A stretch of DNA of 64,000 nucleotides, taken from the NCBI RefSeq assembly GCF_963169125.1, contig NC_084800.1, forward strand, positions 144,704,397 to 144,768,396, in the 5' to 3' direction. The DNA is from Humulus lupulus. Its lineage: Eukaryota; Streptophyta; Magnoliopsida; Rosales; Cannabaceae. Of this stretch, positions 1-10,875 are shown one piece after another; within the stretch, counting starts at the first letter, position 1, and each line of letters opens with the position of its first letter. The notes beneath the pieces are model-generated. The model was not told the origin of the DNA. It did not search any database and saw nothing but the letters and a program-made list of their open reading frames with translations. Both the position numbers and the translations under genes were made by a program.

Positions 1-227
1 GGGAGTTAAAGTTTATGGAGGGACACATTCCGCCAGAACCTCCCACTCCTTCCTCGTCTGATGACAGTCATGGGGCCGCTAGCTCCTGTCCCCAGCCCCT
101 AGTCTCAGTTTATCCTAGCTTAGCGCTTCCGCCATCGCTCCCTCGATGGAAAACTCTTGCTAGGAAGAAAAAATGGAGGGTTAAGTGTTCTGCCTCTTCC
201 TCACATATTTCTTTTGATTTTGCAGAT

Positions 228-2154
228 ATGCCGAGAGCACGCAGACAGGTGTCTGTCCAGGAAGAGGACGACGCCCCTCCACTGGCATCCAGCCTAGTGT
301 CCCATGTGTCCTCGAACAAATTGAAGGGGATAGTGAAGCACTATCGCATTCCTCCAGAGTACGCCCTATACGCTCCTAAGGAGACCTGCTGGGCCGACCG
401 CCCTGAGATGGGTTTTGTGGCTTTGAGCGAGCAGATTTTGAAGGCGGGTGGCACCGTTCCCTTGCACCCGTTCTTTGTGGCGGTTCTTAACTACTTCGAC
501 TTGGCCCCTCTTCAACTGTCACCCAACAGTTGGTTGACTTTAAGCTGTCTTTTCATCTGGTTCAAGAAGAATGTCGAGCGCGCCCCGACGGCGCAAGAGG
601 TGCACACCCTGTACAACCTCATGGCGGTGCACAAGTCTAAGGGCTTCTTCTACCTGCAGAAGGCCAACAACGATCTCCCTTTAATAGAGGGTGTTCAGTG
701 TCTAACCCAGGGCTTTGGAAGCAAGACTTTTTCTGGGTAAAGGGCCCTCTCTCTGTTCGCGAGGAATTTCGCTCCGGCCCTAGTAAGTACCTTGGTCCCT
801 TTTTTTTTATTTTTTATTATTAGACCTTACTGTTTCATACTCTTGCTTGTGCTGACATTGGTGTGACTCATGCAGAGAAATTCGCTGATCCTTCGGTGAT
901 TGGGGCAGAGGTGGCGGCTATAAACAAGCTTATAGATGCAGACGCCACCTTGAAGAAGGCGGCGGTCCTATTTACTGTGACGAACCTTAACCTCCACCAG
1001 CTGTCCCCGGTTTCTGACCCTAAGTTCCTGTGGTCAATTACTGTGTCTAAGAAGGCTGTGGCTATGCCGACTGAGCCGTCCCTACATGATGGCGAGGCTG
1101 AGGAGGAGATGGAGGATGCCCCCCCGTCCCCCGGGGGATGCCCTCACTATGGCCCACATGACCAGGACATGGCTTTTCCATCTCTGGACCCGCAGGCTGC
1201 GGCGGGATGTTATGCTCCTCCTGGCCTTGATGGCACGGACGTCTTCCCTCAGGTCCCCCATGACATTGGCATACCAGACGCTGACTATGTCGACCTCGCA
1301 GAGCCCCCTTCCAATGCGCCAGGGTCCCAGTTTTTTCCCTTCTCTGCGCCGCCTCCTGCTTCGGCGAGTGGGTCATCCGTTCCTATCCAACCAGATGTTC
1401 CTAGCATGGAGGCAGAGCCTTGGGTGACCAGGATGGCCTCAGTTTATGGGCAGCGTTTCGTTCCAATAGCCGCGAGTCTCCCTGTCTCCGACTGGAGGGG
1501 CCTGGGGAATGTGACTCAATCAGACCTCGGGGAGATGCTAAGGGCGCCGCAGCCTGGGTGAGGTCTTGCACCTTACGTTGATTAGTATTATGCATAGATG
1601 TACATGTGTTTTTCTTTTTGTCACTTATCGCTGATGCCATTGATTTTCTTGTGTAGGTCTACATCGTGTCTCTTCGGCATGCCGACTCGTCCGACGTTCT
1701 TTCCGCATCTACCACTGAGAGGGACGGCCTCATAGTCCAGGTCCAGGAGCTTGAGAATGAACTTAGCGCAGCCAAGGTCCAATTGTCAAAGGCCCGGACT
1801 AAGTATGCCAAGTTGGACTCAAAGAATGAGAAGCTGAAAGCCAAGATCAAGGAGCTGAAGGGTAGGGCTAAATGCTTGGAGCGCGAGCTCCGGGGGGCCA
1901 AGGCCGCTGCGTCCGCGTCGCAGGAGAGGGTTACTCAACAGGAGACTGAAGTTGAGGCCCTTAGGGCTGAACTACAGTCGGCTCAGGAGAAGAACGCTTC
2001 ATTGGAGGCGGAGAGGGCCATAACCGAGCGCAAGTCCATAGATCGTGCTCTTTTTAATGTGTGGAGGCAGGATCCCCACTTCGACTTCTCCTCCTTTGGT
2101 GAACAGGCTGTTGCCCGAGCGGCCTGGTGGAGTGCCCACTACAAGAGGCCTTGA
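228..2154 (+). pseudogene. T1 antisense accessory gene, three exons, gypsy-type transposase-like domain plus coiled coil
   Basis: Three exon-like ORFs lie on the strand opposite to T1 pol. Exon 1 can start at ATG 228, three bases after a pyrimidine-rich acceptor ending at 225; an in-frame ATG at 15 is the alternative. It encodes a globular domain with NYFDLAPLQLSPNSW, resembling the Pfam 'putative gypsy type transposon' (Transposase_28) family. A 1-nt frame disruption near 700-715 makes the raw ORF stop at 740; the shifted frame (DFFWVKGPL) stays open to 782. Intron 783-875 (GTAAGT...GCAG, 93 nt) is phase 1 and joins that frame exactly to exon 2. Exon 2 (876-about 1557) is a Pro/Asp-rich linker. 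Exon 3 (1657-2154) is a long Lys/Glu coiled coil ending in a conserved FNVWRQDP...F motif. Intron 2 (1558-1656) joins one base out of frame, so a further indel is likely. Molecular function is unknown. Confidence 0.7.
783..875 (+). other. Predicted intron 1 of the T1 antisense gene
   Basis: A GTAAGT donor follows CCCTA at 782, and an acceptor ATGCAG ends at 875. The 93 nt between are T-rich, with a run of T residues. Joining 782 to 876 gives a phase-1 junction that reads straight into the exon 2 frame (KKFADPSV). The frame match is independent support for the intron. No transcript evidence is available here. Confidence 0.6.
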
Positions 2155-3211
2155 AATATTTTCGCTCCTTTTTTGTTATCTTTTTATTTTGTAACATCAT
2201 TACTAGTGTTGCTTTTCTGTTAGTAACTCTTGTACTATCCTGAGAACTCTCTTTTCTTTTTTAATGCATAAATACATATGTTGTTGTTTTTCTCTTGTTC
2301 TATTGCATTCAAGGCCCTTTTAAGCCTGGGGTTTAGTTGGTTCCCCTCTTTTATCTATCAGGCTGGAGGTCCTTTGGAACCCATGTGAAAGGGTTCGCTG
2401 GGACCTCTTTTGGTGCCTCTTGGTTGCTTTCATAAGGATATTTTGACCCCTTGGGTCGTAGTTATCCTTTTATGTTTTTCTTGCGCGCGCTTATTATTTC
2501 TTTGCGAGAAGCATCCTTCTCGTCGTTATTCATAGTACTGTTTTTGCAAGGGTCTCCTTTGGGACCCTTTTTGGCTAGGCGGCTTGGTGGCCGCTCTAGA
2601 CTTATTATTATTGTCATCACCATCCTCGTTTTATAAGTCCCTATGGGCTCCCTTGGTGTTCATAAGGGTAGCTAATCCTTACGATCCCAAGGGGCTTTGT
2701 AAGGACTTCGTTGAAGACCCTAGTATAGGGGGTCCTTTTGATAGAGGGTCCCTTTTAGGGGCCTCGTTTTTAGGAGGGCCAAGGGTCCCTTTAGAGGGTC
2801 CCTTTTAGGGGCCTCGTTTTTAGGAGGGCAAGGGGTCCCTTTTTAGGATCCTTTGATATAGGGCCATTTTTAGGTTCCCTTTGCTAGCTGCCTGCTGTCG
2901 CCTCCTATCCTACCCCCCAAGTGCCTGGTGAAATTTATTTCGGCAGGCACTTTGGCTGATGCCCATGTAGTGAAGGAAAATAATACATGAGGTTGAACAG
3001 TTTTACCCACAACATGCAGTTCCATTCATCGCATTCATAACAAACGGTTTCATACAAACAGTTGCAATGGTACATATGAAGTTTTTTTTATATAAAACAA
3101 CAATAAAAGACTCACACCTACTTAGGAGGCTATCTAGGTAACCTCTTTGATTTCTTCCTATCATATTAAGGCAGCGTGCAACACTTGCTCCTTTTCCATC
3201 GCATGGGCGCC
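2155..3211. other. T1 spacer between convergent pol and antisense genes
   Basis: This non-coding stretch separates the 3' ends of two genes that point at each other. It holds a 50-bp direct tandem duplication (2742-2791 and 2792-2841, unit rich in GGGTCCC and TTTTAGG). It also holds an 8-bp perfect inverted repeat, AAGTGCCT at 2919-2926 and AGGCACTT at 2945-2952, around an 18-nt loop. Poly(A) or termination signals for both transcripts would be expected here, but I see no single convincing one. Confidence 0.6.
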
Positions 3212-6200
3212 TTACTGGTAGTACTTCCTCAGGTGCTCCGCGTTCCATGCTCGGGGTATGAGGGTATCGTCCATGCGGGCCAGCTTGTAAGTGTTCGGGG
3301 GGATGCACTGAGCAACCTGGTAGGGCCCCTCCCAATTCGCCCCCAGCACTCCTGCGCCTGGGTCTCGTGTGTTTGGGAGTACTTTCCTTAGCACCAGGTC
3401 GCCAACTCTGAAAGTTCTCTCTCGCACCCTCGAATTGTAGTACCTTGCGGCGCGCTGCTGGTACACTGCCACCCTCATTTGGGCTTTTTCTCGCTTCTCT
3501 TCCAGCATGTCTAAGTTTTCGGCTAGGGCTACGCGGTTAGCTTCGTCTCCATATGCCTGTACCCTGTGGGACTCGACTCGCATCTCGACTGGGAGCACGG
3601 CCTCGCATCCATAGGCCAGGGAGAATGGGGATTCCCCAGTAGTCGAGCGTGGGGTGGTCCTGTAAGCCCATAGCACATTTGGTAGCTCATCTACCCAGGC
3701 TCCCTTCATTTTTTCCAGCTTTGTCTTCAGGTTCTTCTTAAGGACCCTGTTTATGGCTTCCACTTGCCCATTGGCCTGGGGGTGCACCACCGCGGAGAAA
3801 CTCCTCCTTATGCCTCTTTCCTTGCAATATTCATCGAAGGCTCCTCCTTCGAACTGGGTACCATTGTCGGAGATAATCTTGTAAGGTACTCCATATCGAC
3901 ACACAATGAATTTGTTGACAAAAGAGGTGATGTGCTTGGCGGTTATCTTCACGAGGGGTTCCGCTTCTACCCACTTAGTGAAATAATCTACTGCCACCAC
4001 CGCGTACTTTGCTCCACCCCTGCCTGTAGGAAGGGCACCGATCAAGTCTATCCCCCAGATGGCGAAGGGCCAGGGGATGGTCATGCTGGTCAGTTCACTT
4101 GGGGGTTTCCGAGGGTAGTTGGCGTGCCTCTGGCATTTGTCGCATTTCGTTGCAAAGTCACGCGCATCTTTCTCCATAGAAGGCCAGTAGTATCCTTGTC
4201 TCATGACCTTCCTAGCCGTAGAGGGTCCACTCTCGTGGTTGCCACACTCTCCCTCATGTATCTCCTGCAACACTCTCAATGCCTCCTCTTCTTCTACACA
4301 CCGCAGGAGGGGCATCGAGAATCCTCTTTTGTAAAGGACCCCATCTACCAGGGTGTATCTTGCGGCCTTGTACACCAATCTCCGCGATTCGTTTCTATCC
4401 GCAGGCAAGGTTCCTTCTTCCAGGTACCTCTTGATTGGCTCGGTCCATGATTTCCTCGGGGTACTAATCATGTGTACGTCCATGCCTTCGATACTGGGTT
4501 TTGGTAAGTACTCTACGGGTATTGATTCCAAGACATCACTATCCTTGGTAGATGCCAGCTTTGCGAGTGCATCAGCATGGGTGTTCTTCTCTCTGGGGAT
4601 TTGCTCTATAGTATATGCCACCAGCCGTCCGAGATGGCCCTTCACCTTCTCCAAGTAGGCTGCCATCTTGGGTCCCCTTGCCTGGTACTCCCCCTTTACC
4701 TGGCATACTACCAATTGCGAGTCGCTGAAGATATGAAGGCGCGTTACTCTTAGTTCCTGGGCTAGACGCAGGCCAGCCAGGAGCGCCTCGTACTCTGCCT
4801 CATTATTGGAGGCCTCAAACCCAAATCGGATTGCGCAGTACATTCTGTGTCCCTCGGGCCCTGTCATCATGATGCCCGCTCTTGATCCTCCTTCATTCGA
4901 CGCCCCATCAACGTGCAAACTCCACTCCTCTGAACCTCCTAGCTCCTCCTCCGTAACAGGCTGCTCTCCTTCTTCACTCCTTCCTTCACTCGGCTGATGG
5001 GTGAGCTCTACTATAAAATCTGCCAGCACCTGTCCATTGATGGAAGCCCTTGGAGTGTATACAATATCAAACTGACTTAGCTCAATCGACCATTTCATTA
5101 GTCTCCCTGAAGTCTCGGGCTTATGTAAGACTTGTCTCAAAGGACTATCTGTTAAGACATCAATTGTATGTGCATGGAAGTAAGGCTTCAACTTCTTTGA
5201 CGCCACTACTAGCGCATAGGCCAATTTTTTGATCTCCGGATACCGGCTCTCCGCGTCCACCAAACGCTTGCTGATATAGTATACGGGTTGTTGCTGCTTC
5301 TTCTCTCCCTTAACCAGGGCTGCGCTGATGGCATGCTCAGACACTGCCAAGTACAGGTACAACTTCTCGCCCTTCTCTGGCTTTGCTAACAGGGGCGGCT
5401 TCCCCAGGTGCTCTTTCATCCTGATAAATGCTTCCTCGCATCTCTCATCCCAAGCGAACTTTTTGCTCCCTTTGAGGATGTCAAAAAATGGGAGGCACTT
5501 GTCGGTGGACCTTGAGATGAACCTATTAAGGACCGCTACCCTTCCTGTTAGGCACTGCACCTCCTTCTTATTCTTGGGCGGGCTCATTTCTATGAGTGCC
5601 TTTATCTTGTCAGGATTGGCCTCGATGCCTCTGGAATTGACCATGAAGCCCAAGAATTTTCCTGAGGATACCCCGAAGGTGCACTTGGCTGGGTTCAACT
5701 TCATCCAGTATTTCCTGAGCGTGTCAAACATCTCACCAAGGTCTTTGTTGAGCTCTGCTGCTACTTTGGTCTTCACTAGCATGTCATCCACATACACCTC
5801 CATATTCCTTCCTATCTGATTGGCGAACATTTTATTCACCAGCCTTTGATAGGTGGCTCCCGCGTTCTTGAGCCCGAAGGGCATCACCTTGTAACAGTAT
5901 AGCCCTTTGTCTGTAATGAATGATGTGTGCTCTTCATCTGCCGGGTTCATTGGGATTTGGTTGTATCCTGAGTAGGCGTCCATAAAACTTAGTAACTCAT
6001 GCCCCGCTGTTGCATCTACTAACTGATCTATCCTGGGAAGTGGGAAGCTGTCCTTAGGACAAGCTTTATTCAAATTCGTGAAATCGACGCAAGTTCTCCA
6101 CTTCCCATTTGGCTTTGGCACGAGTACTGGGTTCGATACCCACACAGGGTAGAAAGACTCACAGATGAAACCGTTAGCCTTCAACTTGTCAACCTCCTAT

Positions 6201-7441
6201 TTTAACGCTGCGTATCTTGTTGGGTCTAGCGCCCGCCTTTTTTGCCTGACGGGCCTTGCTTCTGGGGAGATGTTCAGGTGGTGGCACATCACGCTGGGGT
6301 CTATGCCCACCATGTCCTCATGACTCCATGCAAATACGTCTAGATTATCCTTCCAAAATTCCATCAACCCCTCCTTAACGTCACCTTGTAGGCTTCTCCT
6401 TATCTTCAATTTCCTTAAGGGTTCCTCTGTCACCGTAATCTCCTCTACTTCTTCCACTGGTTCTGCTCTTGCCTCATCTACGACCCGAGGGTCCAGCTCC
6501 TGCGGACCCCCCGTGGGTGTACATAGCGCCTCATGTACCACCATGGCCATTGGCTCACGCGGCTTTGCAGGCGTGCGGAGTGAGGTGTTGTAACACTCCC
6601 TCGCCTCATTCTGTTCTCCTTTCATACTTGCGACCCCTCCTGGAGTCGGGAACTTGACAACCAAGTGATATATTGAAGTTATGGCTTTCAATTCTCTCAG
6701 GGAGGGCCTCCCTAATACCGCGTTGAAAGCTGATGCACAATCTACTACAACGAAGTTAGACATGACTGTAGTTTGGCGGGGTTGCTCCCCCATGGTAAGT
6801 GTTAATTCGATCATCCCAAGGGGTTGCACTGAATCCCCTGTAAATCCGTATAGGGACGACTGGCAGGGCTTCAGGTGACGAATGCCCAGTCCCATCTTTT
6901 CTAAAGCAGGGCGATATAAGATGTCCACCGAGCTCCCGTTGTCCACTAGGACTCGATGCACACGCATATTCACCAATTGGACTGTCAACACCAGCGGATC
7001 ATTATGGGGAAAGTGTACCCCCCGTGCGTCCTCCTCAGTGAACGTTATAGAGTCGTTTTCCCCTTTGAAACTCTTCGGAGGTCGTTGTTCTAAACTCATG
7101 ACGCAGGGAGGCGGACTTCGCCGAGCCTCTCTTGCATACCTATCTCGCCCCTTCCTAGAGTCTCCCCCAAATCCTGGACCTCCAAAAATGGTTCGGACCT
7201 CCCCCTGTATTTCTGGGGCTCGCTCTTGTGCCTGGGGTGCTGTGGGCTCGCCTTCTGGCCTTTGCCTTTCTCTCCTGACATAGCGGCCCAAGTGTCCCCG
7301 GTGGATAAGCTCTTCAATTTCCTCCTTCAGGTGGATACACTCTGCCGTGGTGTGCCCGATGTCCTTGTGGTATTGGCAGTATCTACTGGGGTCCCTTTTG
7401 GACCGATCCTTTCTCATTGGCGGGGGATTTTTGAAGGGCAC
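3212..7441 (-). pseudogene. pol: T1 pro-pol polyprotein, one amber codon
   Basis: Reading 7441 to 3212, the frame is open for about 1,400 codons except for a single TAG at 6199-6197. Order of domains: gag zinc knuckle CQYHKDIGHTTAEC (7378-7337), aspartic protease with VLVDNGSSVDIL (about 6950), and reverse transcriptase with FGLKNAGATYQ and catalytic YVDD (residues 131-134 after the amber). Then come RNase H, a second archaeal-type RNase H (DGASNEGG, ASNNEAEYEAL, SDSQLVV) and integrase. The integrase has an H...H, CDKC zinc site, D in GIDLIG, D in ISDNGTQF and E in GQVEAINR. It ends HLRKYYQ with no chromodomain. All catalytic residues seem present. Comparison with relatives suggests the amber was CAG (ALK-Q-EVDKL). 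This is the best preserved pol in the window. Confidence 0.92.
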
Positions 7442-9063
7442 TCGATCTTCGTTGGTGATGTAAATATGCTCCCTGGTGTCCGTGAGGTTCGTATAATGAG
7501 TATAGGCTGTTGCCTATGATCACCCCCTCGCTTGGTCTTCCTCTGCTGGTCATCCCTCAACCCATCGTACGTCCTTTTCTTCTTTGCTACATTCGACCCG
7601 TTGTTAGTTGGGGACTTCGCGTGGGGCTCCTCCTTCCCAGCCTTCAGGTTTGCGTGGCCATCCTCCACACGGATGTACTTCAGTGCTCTTTCATAGAAGT
7701 CATCCAGGTCAGTGACTTCCCTCTTTAACATGTTGTCCCATAATTTTCTTCCTGGGAGCACCCCAGCGGTAATGGCCATTTTTAACTCCCGGCGCGTTAG
7801 GCTTCCCACTTTTGCGGCCTCCATATTGAACCGGTGAATGTAGCTCTCCAGGCTTTCCTTCTCCCCTTGCTTCACGTTGGCCAGGCTGGTACCTGGCATC
7901 GTGTAGTCCCGCACGACATGGTGCTGTTGGAGGAACTCATCAGAGAACTGCTGCCAGGACCTGATGGACCCTGGCCTTAGCCTTTTGAACCATTTGTAGG
8001 CGGGTCCTTTCAGAGTAACAGCGAAGCAATGGCACCTGGCACCACTTCCGATCCCCCTCAATTTCATCAGATCATTAAACGCATCCAGGTGGTATTTTGG
8101 ATCCGTGTTCCCTTCGTAAGGGGTCATATTGGGCTCCTTAAAATTGGTAGGGAGTCGGATTGCCTGAATTTCTCGCACAAAGGGCGACTCATGGTCGAAG
8201 TCTTCCTCAAAGGCCTGGCCACCTGACGCGGTGATGATCTTGCTCCGCAAGCTCCGCATCTCCGTGTCTAGGTCCTGCCTCCTTTTGCTGAGGGTGTCTC
8301 ACAAAGTGGACGGGCTAAGATCTGCCTTTCCCTTGCCTTCTCGAGGTGCCACAGGGGGCGTGGTCCCTTTGCCTGTCCTCTTCTTATTGAGCTCCTCCCG
8401 CAAGTCTGGGGGTGTTCTTTTGGATGTGACCTCATCCTCATGGCGAGGGGCAGCGTTGGTTCTCGGCGCTGGCTTCTGGGCCTGCTTAGGCGGTTCGGGG
8501 TGATCATGTTGCTTCGCGCGGGGGGTGTTGCTAGTTGAATGCCGGGTTCTTCCATCATCTACAGGCACGGTGGTCTCCACCCCATCCTTGCCTTTCTCCT
8601 TTCCCTTAGGCAAGGTTATGTTGGACTTACCCTACAGTAGGCCGTTAAGGACCTCTTGCATGTTCTCTAAGGTAGTTTCCAACCTTTGGGTTTTACGGTG
8701 GAGCTCACGTATCTCCTCTTCGTAAAACCGGGACTTCGAACTCGAGCTCACGGAGTGGACCCGGGGGTGTTTGTCAGGCCTACGGGCAGAAGGGCCCAGG
8801 TCTTGCCGGCCGGAGTTCAGTGCCCGTGGCGGTTTTGGAGGAGGGAACTCATCAGCGTGTACCGGTGGTGCTCTGGGAGGACTCCCTCCAGGTGGAGCGG
8901 CCGGCGGTGAGGCCACCCTGTCTCCTCCGTGATCCTCAGGGTCTTTCGGGGGCTCCACGTCCCTGGGTGGAGGAGCGTCCTTCATGGAGGCCTTCAGCTG
9001 GACTCCGTTCAGGTGAACTTCTACCTCCCGCGTCTCCCTCAGTCGCTTCGAGCGTCTTGGCAT
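7414..9063 (-). pseudogene. gag: T1 gag, frameshifted and with two stop codons
   Basis: ATG at 9063 (MPRRSKRLRETREVEV), 48 bases after the primer site, opens a frame shared by 9063-8632, 8629-8299 and 8296-7414. It is broken by TAG at 8634-8632 and TGA at 8301-8299. The N-terminal part is Pro/Arg rich with a short coiled coil (EEEIRELHRKTQRLE). The core gag domain (SWQQFSDEFLQQH, SLESYIHRFN) lies at about 8200-7650. Near 7505 one base appears lost, because the next frame continues THYTNLTDTREH and runs into the zinc knuckle and protease. Originally gag-pro-pol was probably one continuous frame from 9063 to 3212. Confidence 0.85.
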
Positions 9064-9110
9064 CTTCTTCTTGTCGGAAATAATGGTGGAACAGTAGCTT
9101 GAAACTAACG

Positions 9111-9127
9111 TTCCCACAGACGGTGCC
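9111..9127 (-). promoter_or_regulatory. T1 primer binding site
   Basis: On the minus strand the LTR ends CCGTCAACA at 9132 and is followed by GTT and then TGGCACCGTCTGTGGGA. A TGG-initiated 17-mer four bases inside the LTR end is the expected minus-strand primer site. I do not assign the tRNA. Confidence 0.75.
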
Positions 9128-9131
9128 AAAC

Positions 9132-10627
9132 TGTTGACGGTGAGAACTCGTCAACGAAGTTAAGTTGGAAAAATTATCAAATCAAGATCTCTAATTGGAA
9201 AGCTGTAAAAACTTGAACAATAACTCAAGAACAATGATGTAACAATAATGGAGAAATCAATCTTTCATTCACACTTTAGGCTCTGCTACAGTAAAATTTC
9301 CAACCCCCTTTCAGGTGGTCTTGGAGTTCATTTTATAGTAGGCTCTAATGGCCTTAGGTACATAGTGGTCCAAGGGACCAAGTGGTACATACGTACTGCA
9401 CTAGGGGAGTGGCTTCAGAGGTTGTGGTTGTACATCCCGTACAGGAGCAGGTGTCAGGAGGATGTCTCCACTACTTGCCTGTACCCATGTCTGATGCGTG
9501 GTGGCAGGCGTATTGGCGCAGGAGGTAGTGGTGTCGGCTCTGACCTATGGTCGTAGACGTACGGACCATGATCCTTACCCCATCAATCTCACTGGCACTG
9601 GTATCCGTACTTATTACTTGGTCGTACAAATATATCTCATTCGACTCGTACTGGATCTCCTAAGCATAGGGATCTCGAAGTGTAAGGAATGGGACCCTTG
9701 GTGCCTGCACCGGCCGTGGCGTTGAGTAAGAATCTTGGGCCCTTAGCACGAGATGCCCGAAGCACCCTAGGGTCACCCACGGGTGCGGGCGATAAGCGCG
9801 TGGCCTCGCTCTTCGTCTTAGTGTGCAAGGCAAGATGCCTCCTCTGCAAGCCATCCCCTTCGTGTGACTTCCCCTACATGGCCCCTAATGGCGTGGTTTG
9901 GGCCCATACGTGTCAAGTGAGGGGGTGTCGGCCTCCTGAGAAGATGGCGGGCCGATGGACCTCCCGGGGCGCGTGCGCGTGGGACCTTGCGCGGCCTCGC
10001 GCATGAGGCGCCGTTGACGGCCTCGCAGCCTCCCTCGGCCTCGCGTGGTGGGAGTGGCCCAAGGGCCTCGCAGCCTCCCTTGGCCTCGCGTGGTGGGAGT
10101 GGCCCAAGGACCTCGCAGCCTCCCTCGGCCTCGCATGGTGGGAGTGGCCCAAGGGCCTCGCGAGACGGGGTGGCTTCGCCCATGCGACGGCCTCGCGAGA
10201 CGGTGGCCTCACGAGATGGGGTTGGTTCGCCCATGTGACGGCCTCGCGGAATGTTGGCCTCGCGAGATGGGGTTGTTTCGCCCATGGTTGGCCTCGCCCA
10301 TGTGGTGGCCTCGCGAGACGGTGGCCTCGCGAGACAGTGGCCTCCCGAGATGGGGTGACTTCGCCCATGGTTGGCCTCGCCCATGTGATGGCCTCGCGAG
10401 ATGGGGTGGCTTCGCCCATGTGACGGCCTCGCGGAATGGTGGCCTCGCGAGATGGGGTGGCTTCGCCCATGGTTGGCCTCGCCCATGTGGTGGCCTCGCG
10501 AGACGATGGCCTCGCGAGATGGTGGCCTCGCGAGACGTGGTGGTGCGATGGCTTGCCGAGACGACGGTGGCCTTAGGGCCTTGCCTCGACCTTACATTTT
10601 CTCTTGATGAGATTATGAGCATCAACA
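9132..10627 (-). repeat. T1 5' LTR (1496 bp)
   Basis: The left edge TGTTGACGG and right edge AGCATCAACA form a TGTTGA/TCAACA terminal inverted repeat. The left edge sits next to the primer site, which fixes orientation. About one third of the LTR (10021-10545) is a CpG-rich tandem array. The partner LTR is not in the window, so the right boundary rests on the inverted repeat and on H0 sequence resuming at 10628. Confidence 0.8.
10021..10545. repeat. CpG-rich tandem array inside T1 LTR
   Basis: Three 45-bp units start CCTCGCAGCC at 10021, 10066 and 10111. From 10156 they give way to shorter, irregular units built from CCTCGCGAGA(T/C)GG, GCTTCGCCCATG and GGCCTCGCCCATG. The palindrome TCGCGA recurs many times. 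GC content is far above the flanks. Several long overlapping ORFs on both strands are only a by-product of stop-free, GC-rich repeats with periods divisible by three. Confidence 0.9.
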
Positions 10628-10875
10628 ATACCATACATTCACAGGTAATTCAAGGCCAATAATCATACCAACATATAGCTCTATGTGCATATACCAGTTT
10701 TATAACCTCAGGTCCAAGCACTGGATAAATAGATATGACCCTCAAGCACAATCCCCTTCCAAGCCCTAGCGGTACCCTAGTCACAATCATAATAAAGGAT
10801 ATCCATCAATATCGAGTAAATAAAAGTTTCCAAACCGAGTCCTAACCCCCAGAACCTCGAATTCCACTAAACATG
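10628..10875 (-). repeat. H0 chromovirus LTR, left fragment
   Basis: The sequence (CCTCAGGTCCAAGC, CCCTAGCGGTACCCTAGTCACAATC, CAGAACCTCGAATTCCACTAAAC) aligns by eye with 40301-40470 of the G3 LTR. It stops exactly where the C1 left LTR begins and resumes after the C1 right LTR at 38706. H0 is therefore the substrate into which C1, and separately T1 and G3, inserted. Confidence 0.75.

Larger units (their letters stand above)
1..10627 (-). mobile_element. T1: Tat-lineage Ty3/gypsy retrotransposon, 3' end outside window
   Basis: The element reads on the minus strand: LTR (9132-10627), primer site, gag, protease, reverse transcriptase, RNase H, a second RNase H and integrase, ending at 3212. An oppositely oriented gene fills 228-2154. 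The duplicated RNase H and an antisense ORF downstream of pol are known hallmarks of the plant Tat lineage. No chromodomain follows the integrase. The 3' LTR and polypurine tract must lie left of position 1, so LTR divergence and target-site duplication cannot be scored. Its right LTR end abuts a fragment of chromovirus LTR H0, so T1 inserted into that older LTR. Only a few coding lesions are visible, which suggests a relatively recent copy. Confidence 0.9.

Noticed and set aside
110..319. Minus-strand ORFs opposite exon 1 and exon 2 of the T1 antisense gene
   Set aside because: Shadows of the coding strand with no domain similarity.
10021..10545. CRISPR-like or satellite array
   Set aside because: No constant repeat with unique spacers; units are irregular modules inside an LTR of a plant retrotransposon.
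9818..10662. Several 140-222 aa ORFs on both strands with repeats such as SREA and GLARRWP
   Set aside because: They overlap in many frames within one CpG-rich tandem array in an LTR; openness follows from lack of stops in repeats with periods divisible by three.
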